The notes beneath the pieces are model-generated. The model had not been told where the DNA came from. It did not search any database and worked only from the letters and a program-made list of their open reading frames with translations. The position numbers and the translations under genes were made by a program. A stretch of DNA of 64,000 nucleotides from Tragulus kanchil (lineage: Eukaryota; Chordata; Mammalia; Artiodactyla; Tragulidae): NCBI GenBank assembly GCA_022376925.1, contig JAIOJX010000026.1, positions 200,112,400-200,176,399 of the forward strand, read 5' to 3'. Below are positions 11,474 through 21,990 of this stretch, in pieces (the stretch's first letter is position 1; every line of letters begins with the position of its first letter).

Positions 11474-11712
11474 TTTATTTATTTATCTTTATCCATCTTT
11501 ATTCTTTGGCCTGTGTGGGCCTCCCATTTCAGTGGCCTCTCGCTGCAGAGCACTGGCTCTGGGTGCATGTGCTCCAGGGCGCTGGCTCGTAATTGGACAC
11601 GCTGGTCCAGCCGCTGCTTGGCATGTGGGATCTTCCCAGGCCAGAGATCGAACCAGTGCCCCTTGCACTGCAAGGTGGACTCTTTACCCACTGGACTACT
11701 AGGGAAGCCCTA
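11474..11712 (-). mobile_element. tRNA-derived CHR-type SINE with imperfect target-site duplication
   Basis: Antisense: a TTTA-rich tail at left, then tctttggcctgtgtgggcct, and the reverse of the tRNA head ending actactagggaagccc. A 14-base repeat ttcaat(c/g)tctttta lies on both sides (about 11460 and 11713) with one mismatch. Confidence 0.88.
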
Positions 11713-11798
11713 TTCAATGTCTTTTAACAATATACTATTTTGTTGAGTTCACAGAGTTCAGACGCAAACAAACAACTCAATGAAAAAATGAGCAAAAG

Positions 11799-12127
11799 GG
11801 GCTTCCCTGGTAGCTCAGTGGTAAAAGAGTTCACCTGCCAATGCAGGAGACATGATTTAAATCCCTGATCTGGGAAGATCCCAAGTGCTGCAGAGCAGCT
11901 AAGCCTGTGAGCCACAACTATTGAGTCTGTGCTCTAGAGCCTTGGAGCCACAACTATTGAAGTCCATGTGCCCTAGAGCCCAAGTTCCACAACAAGAGAA
12001 GTCACTGCAACAAGAAGCCTGCTCACCTCAACTAGAGAGTAGTCCCCACTCCCTGCAACTAGAGAAGAGCCTGCTGTAGCAGTGAAAACCCAGAACAGCC
12101 AAAAATAAATAAATAAATAAAATTAAA
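11799..12127 (+). mobile_element. CHR-type SINE in L1, with target-site duplication
   Basis: Starts ggggcttccctggtagctca and contains gagccacaactattgagtct, agagaagtcactgcaacaag and an AAAT-repeat tail. The 16-base aaaaaatg(a/g)gcaaaag flanks it at 11783-11798 and 12128-12143 with one mismatch. Confidence 0.92.
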
Positions 12128-12264
12128 AAAAAATGGGCAAAAGACCTAAATAGACATGTCTTCAAAAAAGACATATAGACAGACGATAGTCAGATAAAAA
12201 ATGCTCAATATTGGAAATTATTAGAGAAATGCTAATCAAAACTACAACCAAGTATCCCCTCACT

Positions 12265-12316
12265 GTCTCCCACATTGCAGGTGGATTCTTTACCGTCTTA
12301 GCCACCAGGGAAGCCC
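12265..12316 (-). mobile_element. Head-only Bov-tA SINE fragment in L1
   Basis: 52 bases equal to the reverse complement of the tRNA-derived 5' head of Bov-tA (tgcaggtggattctttaccg to accagggaagccc). L1 continues on both sides (agtatcccctcac before, agtcagaatggcc after). The SINE body and 3' tail are absent, which is unusual for retroposition. Copied at about 13405-13454 with three homopolymer losses. Confidence 0.85.
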
Positions 12317-12631
12317 CTAGTCAGAATGGCCATCATCACAAAGTCGACAAACATTAAATCCTGGAAAGAGTGTAAAGGAACATTCTTAACACTGTTGGTG
12401 GGAATGTAAATTGGTGCAGCCACTATGGAGAACAGTATGGACACTCCTTAAAAAACTAACAACAGAGTTACCATAGGATCCTGCAATCATATTCCTGGTC
12501 ATATATCTACAGAAAACTACAATTTGAAGAAATACATACACTCCAGTGTTCATTGCACCACTAGCTGTAGTAGCTAAGGCACTTAGGCAACCTAAATATC
12601 CATCAACAGATGAATGGATAAAGAAGATGTG

Positions 12632-12632
12632 G

Positions 12633-12672
<40 letters not shown>

Positions 12673-12695
12673 TATATATATATACACACATACAA

Positions 12696-12730
<35 letters not shown>
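12632..12730 (+). repeat. Compound TA/CA/GT microsatellite
   Basis: A TA run, then CA, TA, CA and a long GT run. The CA and GT blocks are reverse complements and could pair. Copied at 13773-13871. Confidence 0.93.
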
Positions 12731-12735
<5 letters not shown>

Positions 12736-12942
12736 GTTTAGTTGCTAAGTCATGTCTGACTCTTTTGCAACTCCATGGACTGTAGCCCACCAGGCTTCTT
12801 TGTCCATGGGATTCTCCAGGCAAGAATACTGGAATGGATTGCTATTTCTTTCTCCAGGAGATCTTCACAGACCAGGGATCAAACCTGTGTCTTCTGCACT
12901 GTCAGGCAGATTTTTTTTTAAAACTGAGCTACCAGGGAAGCT
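12731..12942 (-). mobile_element. Bov-A2/Bov-tA SINE in L1
   Basis: Antisense element from tacttgtttagttgctaagt to gctaccagggaagct, flanked by the microsatellite on the left and a CA run on the right (12943-12962). Such CA repeats commonly grow from the SINE tail. Confidence 0.92.
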
Positions 12943-13372
12943 TACACACACACACACACACACAATTACTCAGCCATAAAAAAGAATGAAACAATGCCAT
13001 TTGCCAGGTCCATGGATGGACCTGGAAATTATCATACTAAGTGAAGTAAACCAAAGACCAATATCTGATATTGCTTGTATGGGAATCTGAAAAAACCATA
13101 CAAATGATCTTACTTATGCTCACAGACATACTTATGGTTACTAAAGGGGATAGTGAGGGAGTGATAAATTAGGAGTTTGGAATTAATATATACATACTAC
13201 TATATAAAAAATAGGTAACCAACAAGGACCTACTGTATAGCACAGGGAACTAGATATTTTATAGTAACCAATAAGGAAAAAGAATCTGAAAAAGAAAAAA
13301 AAGTATATATGTAACTGAATCACCTTCCTGCATGCTGAAAACTAACACATCATTGCAAATCATAAAAAAAAA

Positions 13373-13773
13373 GCTAATCAAAACTACAACCAAGTATCCC
13401 TCACTGTCTCCCACATTGCAGGTGGATTCTTTACCGTCTTAGCCACCAGGAAGCCCTAGTCAGAATGGCCATCATCACAAAGTCGACAAACATTAAATCC
13501 TGGAAAGAGTGTAAAGGAACATTCTTAACACTGTTGGTGGGAATGTAAATTGGTGCAGCCACTATGGAGAACAGTATGGACACCCCTTTAAAAAAACTAA
13601 CAACAGAGTTACCATAGGATCCTGCAATCATATTCCTGGTCATATATCTACAGAAAACTACAATTTGAAGAAATACATACACTCCAGTGTTCATTGCACC
13701 ACTAGCTGTAGTAGCTAAGGCACTTAGGCAACCTAAATATCCATCAACAGATGAATGGATAAAGAAGATGTGG

Positions 13774-13813
<40 letters not shown>

Positions 13814-13836
13814 TATATATATATACACACATACAA

Positions 13837-13876
<40 letters not shown>

Positions 13877-14501
13877 GTTTAGTTGCTAAGTCATGTCTGA
13901 CTCTTTTGCAACTCCATGGACTGTAGCCCACCAGGCTTCTTTGTCCATGGGATTCTCCAGGCAAGAATACTGGAATGGATTGCTATTTCTTTCTCCAGGA
14001 GATCTTCACAGACCAGGGATCAAACCTGTGTCTTCTGCACTGTCAGGCAGATTTTTTTTTAAAACTGAGCTACCAGGGAAGCTTACACACACACACACAC
14101 ACAATTACTCAGCCATAAAAAAGAATGAAACAATGCCATTTGCCAGGTCCATGGATGGACCTGGAAATTATCATACTAAGTGAAGTAAACCAAAGACCAA
14201 TATCTGATATTGCTTGTATGGGAATCTGAAAAAACCATACAAATGATCTTACTTATGCTCACAGACATACTTATGGTTACTAAAGGGGATAGTGAGGGAG
14301 TGATAAATTAGGAGTTTGGAATTAATATATACATACTACTATATAAAAAATAGGTAACCAACAAGGACCTACTGTATAGCACAGGGAACTAGATATTTTA
14401 TAGTAACCAATAAGGAAAAAGAATCTGAAAAAGAAAAAAAAGTATATATGTAACTGAATCACCTTCCTGCATGCTGAAAACTAACACATCATTGCAAATC
14501 A
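13373..14501 (+). mobile_element. Copy of L1 with nested elements made by D5
   Basis: Repeats 12231-13362 of the L1 at about +1141, including the SINE head (13405-13454), the microsatellite (13773-13871) and the Bov SINE (13872-14083). The L1 3' end runs to about 14530, followed by a TA run. Confidence 0.88.
13872..14083 (-). mobile_element. Copy of the Bov SINE at 12731 made by D5
   Basis: Same insertion in the copied L1 at +1141; the right-hand CA run is slightly shorter. Confidence 0.9.
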
Positions 14502-14530
14502 ATTATACTTCAATTATATATATATATATA

Positions 14531-15151
14531 TAGTTTTATTGATGTTTTGCACATATATCTCATCCCATTTTAGATTCTACTCTACAATGTAAAAAGTGGA
14601 ATTTAAGAATCCCTTAATACTTCAGCTAAAGTTTTCATTTTTCATATGTAATTTAAATTTTCCCTAAATCACCTTGACTCACATGTTCCTATTATTCATG
14701 TCACTAATATCATTGGTAAATGGTTATCAGAGCCTTTTAATTATCCTTTGAAGGAGTATAATGTTCCCTCTCTTAATAGGCTCTATTTAAGACACTTAAA
14801 AAATAATACCAATGGGTGATTTAAGATGGTAAAAACTGTTAAATAGGTAGTTCAAAAATACTTAGGAGAACATTCCCGTCATATGATTATAGTGACATCT
14901 TATTAATTTCTAAATATAGTGGGTGTTTCTCCCTTATCCAGCTATTAAAGTTAGATGAAATTTATTCACTGTATTACTCTGTTAAGTCATTTTCAAACAA
15001 CTGAAATTAAAAAAACCCTGTCTTTGGTTATTTCCAAAATCTCAAGTGGTACCACTGGTCTGTGCAAGTTGAGAAAAGGAAATTTTAAAAATAAGAAGGC
15101 TAACCCCCCTCACAAAGATTGTTTTGAAGCTCAAGTTAATAATTGATGTTA
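14531..15151. other. Unclassified AT-rich sequence
   Basis: No recognised repeat after the TA run at 14515-14531. No exon supported. Confidence 0.45.
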
Positions 15152-15167
15152 AAAATAATTGACTCTG

Positions 15168-15491
15168 GGGGCTTCCCTGGTAGTCCAGTGGGTAAGGACA
15201 CCGCCTTGCAGTGCAAGGGGCACCGGTTTGACCCTGGCCTGGGAAGATCCCATGTGCCACAGAGCGATTGGACTGATGTGTCCAATGACCGAGCCGGAGC
15301 TCTGGAGCGCATGCGCCCAGAGCCGGTGTTCTGTGACAACAGAGGCCACCGCGATGGGAGGCCCACATGGGCCAAAGAACAAAGAAGCGTGAAAATAGAG
15401 AAATGAAAGACCAATAGAAGTGGCCCTCCCACCCCACTCCCTTCCCAACCCGCCCCCCTGCAAAAAAAAAAAAAACAACCTTGAAAAGAAA
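15168..15491 (+). mobile_element. tRNA-derived CHR-type SINE with target-site duplication
   Basis: Same family as 921-1224: ggggcttccctggtagtcc, gtgggtaaggacaccgcc, ending agaccaatagaagtggcc and an A-rich tail. aattgactctg flanks it at 15157-15167 and 15492-15502. Confidence 0.93.
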
Positions 15492-15502
15492 AATTGACTC
15501 TG

Positions 15503-15890
15503 AAGCCTTCTAAGATTCTGAGATATCATGAGTCACTGAAGAAAAACTAAGTTATGCCCCACAGAGTTTTGTGTTAGGAGATTCTGGTTCTGTTATAATT
15601 ATTTCAAAACAGGTTATCTGTGTTTGGCAAGTACCAATTAAAAAAGTATACTGCTAGAATATATTTTCTTTCAATATACTAGTCAACCCTTATCTTTTAA
15701 GTCATTTCCCTCTGAGGTATTGTCATTTACTTGTCTCTGAAAATAATTTTTTACATGAAGATTAAGGTGCTTTGGCAGTGCTATCATTTTGGAGACTTAA
15801 TGAGACCTAAGAGAGATAAATGTGATAGAGAAAATGCCCTAAAAAGAAGAAATGCCTTTAAAAGAAGGAAACTTGTTTTTTGTTTCCTTT
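15503..15890. other. Unclassified sequence
   Basis: No recognised element; duplication D6 starts at 15734. Confidence 0.4.
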
Positions 15891-15892
15891 CC

Positions 15893-15960
15893 CCTATTGG
15901 AGCTAAGCCATTAGAACAGTGCCTGATACATAGTAGGTGCTCAATAAATAACTCTTGATT
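15893..15960 (+). mobile_element. MIR-type 3' tail
   Basis: cagtgcctgatacatagtag followed by gtgctcaataaataac is the conserved end of MIR and related old repeats. A Bov SINE is inserted directly after it, and gagtgaataagttaatg follows the SINE. Copied at 17019-17086. Confidence 0.7.
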
Positions 15961-16166
15961 GAGTGTGCGTGCTCAGTGCTGTCTGACTCTTTTGCTACCC
16001 CATGGACTGTAGTCCTCCAGGCTCCTCTGTCCATGGAATCTCCCAGGCAAAAATAATGGAGTGGATTGCCGTTTCCTTCTCCAAGTGATCTTCCTGACTC
16101 TGGGATAGAACCCGCATCTCCTGCATTGGCAGGTGGATTCTTTACCACTGCACCATCTGGGAAGCC
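15961..16166 (-). mobile_element. Bov-A2 SINE
   Basis: Antisense element from gagtgtgcgtgctcagtgct to accatctgggaagcc, with internal ccatggactgtagtcctcc and tgcattggcaggtggattc. Confidence 0.92.
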
Positions 16167-16169
16167 AAC

Positions 16170-16859
16170 TGAGTGAATAAGTTAATGAAAGAGAAGATCC
16201 CAGCAGCTTGAGTGTGTCTGAAGACATGCCTAAGGAGGATGCCATTCTCATCAGGGAGGGTGGTGGCAAGCCTTCCAGCGGAAGGTTTCAGACGCCCATC
16301 TTTATAACCTACTGTGTGGCTTGGCAACCTGTGGACTTCAGCCTTTTCTCTGTGCCTCCCCTGCCTTTTGTGTCAATTGAAGATTAAAAATAATTATCAG
16401 AATCTACCACAGTGTCAAGAGGGATAAATAAAGTCATACATAAAAAGTACTTAGCATATAGAACACTCTCAATAAATATCAACCAATTTTAGAATTACAG
16501 TGATACATTTTATATTGATATTGGATTGAGATCCCACACTTTCTATGTAACAATTTGAAATAGAATTGGATGCCAAGAACAGTATATGCTGATTTTACAA
16601 AGCTATCATTAAAGAAGTCTTGCTGTTAGGTGTAGAAGAGTGGACCTAAGGTTTTGAATTGGTAGAGAATGAAGTTTCATTTACAGACAGGAATCACTGG
16701 CCGTTTCATTGTAATGTGGTTTGAATATTAAGAAGAAGCAACCACTTCTGTGGAAGGTACAATGAAGGAGAAAATGTGTTTTTCTTTACACAGGAACCTT
16801 CAGTGATTCTCCATTTTATTATTATTTTACAGAGTAAATGACAAACTAGTAATAAAGGG
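16170..16859. other. Unclassified sequence
   Basis: No recognised element apart from another aataaatatcaacc-type old-repeat tail near 16470. Copied at 17296-17978 and partly at 18756. Confidence 0.4.
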
Positions 16860-17086
16860 TCTCTGAAAATAATTTTTTACATGAAGATTAAGGTGCTTTG
16901 GCAGTGCTATCATTTTGGAGACTTAATGAGACCTAAGAGAGATAAATGTGATAGAGAAAATGCCCTAAAAAGAAGAAATGCCTTTAAAAGAAGGAAACTT
17001 GTTTTTTGTTTCCTTTCCCCTATTGGAGCTAAGCCATTAGAACAGTGCCTGATACATAGTAGGTGCTCAATAAATAACTCTTGATT

Positions 17087-17292
17087 GAGTGTGCGTGCTC
17101 AGTGCTGTCTGACTCTTTTGCTACCCCATGGACTGTAGTCCTCCAGGCTCCTCTGTCCATGGAATCTCCCAGGCAAAAATAATGGAGTGGATTGCCGTTT
17201 CCTTCTCCAAGTGATCTTCCTGACTCTGGGATAGAACCCGCATCTCCTGCATTGGCAGGTGGATTCTTTACCACTGCACCATCTGGGAAGCC
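17087..17292 (-). mobile_element. Copy of the Bov-A2 SINE at 15961 made by D6
   Basis: Identical at +1126 with the same MIR tail upstream. Confidence 0.92.
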
Positions 17293-18059
17293 AACTGAGT
17301 GAATAAGTTAATGAAAGAGAAGATCCCAGCAGCTTGAGTGTGTCTGAAGACATGCCTAAGGAGGATGCCATTCTCATCAGGGAGGGTGGTGGCAAGCCTT
17401 CCAGCGGAAGGTTTCAGACGCCCATCTTTATAACCTACTGTGTGGCTTGGCAACCTGTGGACTTCAGCCTTTTCTCTGTGCCTCCCCTGCCTTTTGTGTC
17501 AATTGAAGATTAAAAATAATTATCAGAATCTACCACAGTGTCAAGAGGGATAAATAAAGTCATACATAAAAAGTACTTAGCATATAGAACACTCTCAATA
17601 AATATCAACCAATTTTAGAATTACAGTGATACATTTTATATTGATATTGGATTGAGATCCCACACTTTCTATGTAACAATTTGAAATAGAATTGGATGCC
17701 AAGAACAGTATATGCTGATTTTACAAAGCTATCATTAAAGAAGTCTTGCTGTTAGGTGTAGAAGAGTGGACCTAAGGTTTTGAATTGGTAGAGAATGAAG
17801 TTTCATTTACAGACAGGAATCACTGGCCGTTTCATTGTAATGTGGTTTGAATATTAAGAAGAAGCAACCACTTCTGTGGAAGGTACAATGAAGGAGAAAA
17901 TGTGTTTTTCTTTACACAGGAACCTTCAGTGATTCTCCATTTTATTATTATTTTTACAGAGTAAATGACAAACTAGTATTCAGGTTAACGTCTGGTCTAG
18001 TTATAACCAATCACCATGGTTTAGTAAAAGTTCAGCCTAATTTTACATTAATTCTGATT

Positions 18060-18435
18060 ATGTTCTCTCCAACTGGACAACTCCCTCACTTCAATGCTAT
18101 ACATTCACTGCAGGATTTGAAGACACTCACCTTTTGAATGAATCCAGCCTTTTACCACCTCTGCAATTATTTTGAATGCACTTTAATAATGTCCACTTAT
18201 AAAAACTCAACCATTGTCTGAGTACAAATGCCAACTTCTCCATGAGGTCCTTCACCAGAATGTCGATACTCTCTCCATGGAGCCTCCTTGGCACCTGTTG
18301 GTTTATCCACTGTTCATTTATCTGGTGTTTGTCTGAATTGTGTGCCAGCCTTTCCCCAAATGTTCTGTTTATCTTTTATCTCCTGTAGCTCATATCCTGG
18401 CATTCAGTATATTCTTAATACGTGTTTAATCAAGT
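18060..18435 (+). mobile_element. L2-like LINE 3' region
   Basis: Words such as ccaacttctccatgaggtcc, tccatggagcctccttgg and gtagctcatatcctggcatt follow the order of the L2 3' end. Degenerate, non-coding. Copied at 19250-19625. Confidence 0.55.
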
Positions 18436-19249
18436 TTACCTTTTCTTTTTTTTAAAAGAGAGAGATTTACTCTAGGACTTCCAAGGTTTTCTAGGTGGAC
18501 TTTATCCTTCTTATTCTGTACCAAGAATTATCTCCAAAATAGAAAATAAAGCAAATCTAGTAAAGCATAAAATAAAAGAATGAGAAAAGACAAAGACAGG
18601 AGATGAGGGACTTTACTTTTCCACCTGGCAAGGACTGTCAGAAAGTGGTGGATGAGAGGGAAGAGGGGTAGGAGGGCTTGCAGTGGACACTAAGGTTAAA
18701 TTCATTCCCTGGACTACTCCTTGGTGACTCTGGAGAGAGAAGGGAGAAATCCCAAATAAAAAGTACTTAGCATATAGAACACTCTCAATAAATATCAACC
18801 AATTTTAGAATTACAGTGATACATTTTATATTGATATTGGATTGAGATCCCACACTTTCTATGTAACAATTTGAAATAGAATTGGATGCCAAGAACAGTA
18901 TATGCTGATTTTACAAAGCTATCATTAAAGAAGTCTTGCTGTTAGGTGTAGAAGAGTGGACCTAAGGTTTTGAATTGGTAGAGAATGAAGTTTCATTTAC
19001 AGACAGGAATCACTGGCCGTTTCATTGTAATGTGGTTTGAATATTAAGAAGAAGCAACCACTTCTGTGGAAGGTACAATGAAGGAGAAAATGTGTTTTTC
19101 TTTACACAGGAACCTTCAGTGATTCTCCATTTTATTATTATTTTTACAGAGTAAATGACAAACTAGTATTCAGGTTAACGTCTGGTCTAGTTATAACCAA
19201 TCACCATGGTTTAGTAAAAGTTCAGCCTAATTTTACATTAATTCTGATT

Positions 19250-19625
19250 ATGTTCTCTCCAACTGGACAACTCCCTCACTTCAATGCTATACATTCACTG
19301 CAGGATTTGAAGACACTCACCTTTTGAATGAATCCAGCCTTTTACCACCTCTGCAATTATTTTGAATGCACTTTAATAATGTCCACTTATAAAAACTCAA
19401 CCATTGTCTGAGTACAAATGCCAACTTCTCCATGAGGTCCTTCACCAGAATGTCGATACTCTCTCCATGGAGCCTCCTTGGCACCTGTTGGTTTATCCAC
19501 TGTTCATTTATCTGGTGTTTGTCTGAATTGTGTGCCAGCCTTTCCCCAAATGTTCTGTTTATCTTTTATCTCCTGTAGCTCATATCCTGGCATTCAGTAT
19601 ATTCTTAATACGTGTTTAATCAAGT
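19250..19625 (+). mobile_element. Copy of the L2-like region made by D7
   Basis: Same as 18060-18435 at +1190. Confidence 0.55.
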
Positions 19626-19933
19626 TTACCTTTTCTTTTTTTTAAAAGAGAGAGATTTACTCTAGGACTTCCAAGGTTTTCTAGGTGGACTTTATCCTTC
19701 TTATTCTGTACCAAGAATTATCTCCAAAATAGAAAATAAAGCAAATCTAGTAAAGCATAAAATAAAAGAATGAGAAAAGACAAAGACAGGAGATGAGGGA
19801 CTTTACTTTTCCACCTGGCAAGGACTGTCAGAAAGTGGTGGATGAGAGGGAAGAGGGGTAGGAGGGCTTGCAGTGGACACTAAGGTTAAATTCATTCCCT
19901 GGACTACTCCTTGGTGACTCTGGAGAGAGAAGG

Positions 19934-20710
19934 TGCTAGAAATATTCACACTGCCATAGGATCCACAGGCAGTGGGGAAGAAGGACAAGGGGGGAGCATC
20001 TGCCAGCCCCTGCCTAGAAGCAAACTAGCTGCACCCACGGCTGTTCTCCCGAGATCAACTGGTTCCTGTGGGTGGTCGTGGCCGGGGGTCGGAGGCGGGG
20101 GGCGGCGTGTGCGTGGGGCAGAGACACTGCAGACAGAAGTAAAACCTGTTTTCATGGCTGGACATTCTGTCCAGATTGTATTACCCCCAGAGCACAAATA
20201 AACCCAAGAAAGAGGAGTCTTTCTTGTTTTCAGATTTGTGCTGTGTAGAGATGTGAGAGAGCTGACAGTGGGGCAGGAAGGGGGCCAAGCTTATCCATAC
20301 CAGTCCACACCAGCAGAAAAAGCGAAGCAACGATACAGGCTTAGCTGTCCAAGGTCGGGCCAGGCCAGCATCTTGTTGTTGGAATTTTCCTTTTGGCGGC
20401 GCCACAGCTGTGAGACCACAGTTGCTGAGTGCAGGTGGCCAGGTGGAGCACAGAATTATCTCTCTGGGCCATAAATGCACGATCATGAAACTCGGAGGGC
20501 CCTCTAGTCCCCTGTCTCTACCACCTTCCACCTTGCTTCCTACTTTATGGAGAGACTGAAAGTCACTTGGTGGGTAATTCCATACCATTTTTCTACAAAA
20601 TCTATAAAATTTCCTACTCTGCAGTCATTCTTTCCTCCATTCTCTCTGTTCTATTAGACAGCTGCCTTCTTTTCTAAGTCCCTCTACTACCTTTCCAGAA
20701 TATTTTGCTT
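19934..20710. other. Unique sequence with a short GC- and CpG-rich patch
   Basis: 20030-20120 is G-rich with about ten CpG dinucleotides in 90 bases (ggccgggggtcggaggcggg), unlike the AT-rich surroundings. A second small GC patch ttggcggcgccacagctgtg lies near 20393. No exon or named element recognised. A small regulatory element is possible but unproven. Confidence 0.4.
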
Positions 20711-21243
20711 TGTTGCAGCCCTGGGCAAGTTACCCCCAAATATGCCTCAATGGTATGCTGATTATTTTGAATTAAAGTTACTTATGAAATGGCCAACACA
20801 CAAGGGATGCTCTGATTTTCCTCTCTGTATCTTTAAAGGCAGGACATCAGTCTCTCATGGGAAAGCAGCACTCCTGTATCCAGAGGTAGAAGGATACCCT
20901 TATCATTGGGGACTGGGAACTTGGGCAAAGAAACGTGCATGAACAAACCTTATTTCTTTTTTTTAATTTACAAGCCTAAACTCTGTTTAGATTCCTCACT
21001 GACTGGGCACCTCATACCTAAGTTTCTTCACCCTGTCAATTCCTCACAGATTTATTTTGTATAAAAAGTATAAAAAGTAGACTTCTTTGGCCATTTCTTA
21101 GGTTCCATTTCTAATAGTCCGTCAAGCCCAGGAATTAAATTGTGTTTCTTTTTCTCCTGCTCAACTGTCTGCTGTCCATGTTATTATTAGTTCGGCCACA
21201 AGAACTCAAGAGGGAGAGAAGGGGAAATTCCCCCAGCTCAACA
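20711..21243 (+). mobile_element. Probable old solo LTR (ERV1/MaLR-like)
   Basis: Runs from tgttgcagccctgggcaag to cccagctcaaca (TG to CA). It has a TATA-like stretch gtataaaaagtataaaaag at 21059-21077, an aattaaattgtg stretch downstream, and a U5-like end with aagaactcaagagggagaga. The general layout and wording are those of a degraded mammalian LTR. Family unknown and target duplication not found. Confidence 0.42.
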
Positions 21244-21780
21244 ACTCCCAGTTAGGATTTTTCTCTCTCATGAACTCCATTGCTCTTTCTCAACCAGATC
21301 TTTCTCACCATAATTTCATCATGCTTAAAGGTCTTGCAAAAACAAAACTAAAAGCTTCCAACCTCATGTTTCCAGCTACCATTTTCTCTCTACCACTTTA
21401 TTTACAGCAATACTTGGGAAAGAGGTGGGCCTGGCATTGCAGGGGGAGCTCAATAAATATTTGCCGAAAGAATGAAAAAGTGAATGCCGCCTAGTACAGC
21501 CATAAAAAAGGTCTCCAATAATTTTTAAAAATTCATAGAAATTAAATTAAAGAAATTGCAATTAGCAAAAAAGGAGTGAATATGTAAACAAATGAAAAAC
21601 GGTACAGGGGTTTGTAAAGCAACCATCAATCAACTAAAAATAAATATTCAAAACAACTATAAAGGGTTAAGTCACTCACTTCAATCTAAGTCAAATGTGT
21701 CATGGATTATAGACTTTTGTCACAAGCATTTGTTCGTGTGGTCACAGAGAACAAGGAACATGAATAACAATAATAATAAA
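21244..21780. other. Unclassified AT-rich sequence
   Basis: Nothing recognised. Contains ggggagctcaataaatattt near 21441 (inside the preceding LTR side) and an ATAA run near 21765. Confidence 0.4.
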
Positions 21781-21990
21781 ACCCCACATTTACTGAGGAT
21801 CCCTCCTGTGACAGGGACGGTGTGAGCTTTACACACACTTAACTTCTTGCTTTTCACCACAACCCTATGAGTTCTGCACTTTTCAATCATTTTCAAGCCC
21901 AGGAAGTTGGAGGACAGAGAGGTCTGGACAGTCGCTGCTGCCAGAACCCAAATCCAGGCAGCCGGCTCCTACCACCTTCAGGGGGAAACT
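21781..21990 (-). mobile_element. MIR-like SINE, antisense, degraded
   Basis: accccacatttactgagg, caaccctatgagttctgc, then gaggacagagaggtctgg and gaacccaaatccaggcagcc follow the order of reverse-complement MIR. The second half is copied at 22982-23082. Confidence 0.5.

Larger units (their letters stand above)
11766..13362 (+). mobile_element. L1 LINE ORF2 end and 3' UTR, with nested insertions
   Basis: The underlying sequence is the L1 ORF2 C-terminal and 3' UTR region: aacaactcaatgaaaaaatg, gacctaaatagacatgtct, gttggtgggaatgtaaattg, ccatcaacagatgaatgg, ctcagccataaaaaagaatg, accaacaaggacctactgt. It is interrupted by a CHR-type SINE (11799-12127), a 52-base SINE head (12265-12316), and a microsatellite plus Bov SINE (12632-12960). 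The frame is broken, so no functional protein is encoded. Confidence 0.88.
12231..14501 (+). repeat. Tandem direct duplication D5, unit about 1142 bp
   Basis: Copy A is 12231-13372 and copy B is 13373-14501. The first 250 bases of copy B show single-base homopolymer changes relative to copy A (a lost C near 13399, lost G and C near 13450, small gains near 13585). Copy A ends in a poly-A run at 13363-13372 not present at the same place in copy B. The unit is L1 sequence with a Bov SINE and a TA/CA/GT microsatellite. Confidence 0.93.
15734..17978 (+). repeat. Tandem direct duplication D6, unit 1126 bp
   Basis: Copy A is 15734-16859 and copy B is 16860-17978. The only change I noticed is one extra T in a T run near 17951. 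The unit contains a MIR tail followed by a Bov SINE. The second half of copy B is reused as the start of D7. Confidence 0.94.
17566..19933 (+). repeat. Tandem direct duplication D7, unit 1190 bp
   Basis: Copy A is 17566-18755 and copy B is 18756-19933, offset 1190. Copy A starts inside copy B of D6, so the segment at about 16440-16850 exists three times (also at 17566 and 18756). The unit covers an L2-like stretch. Confidence 0.94.

Noticed and set aside
13431..13964. 177-codon minus-strand frame
   Set aside because: It runs through a TA/CA/GT microsatellite, a Bov SINE and L1 3' sequence; the HTHTHT and IYIYIY runs are repeat translation.
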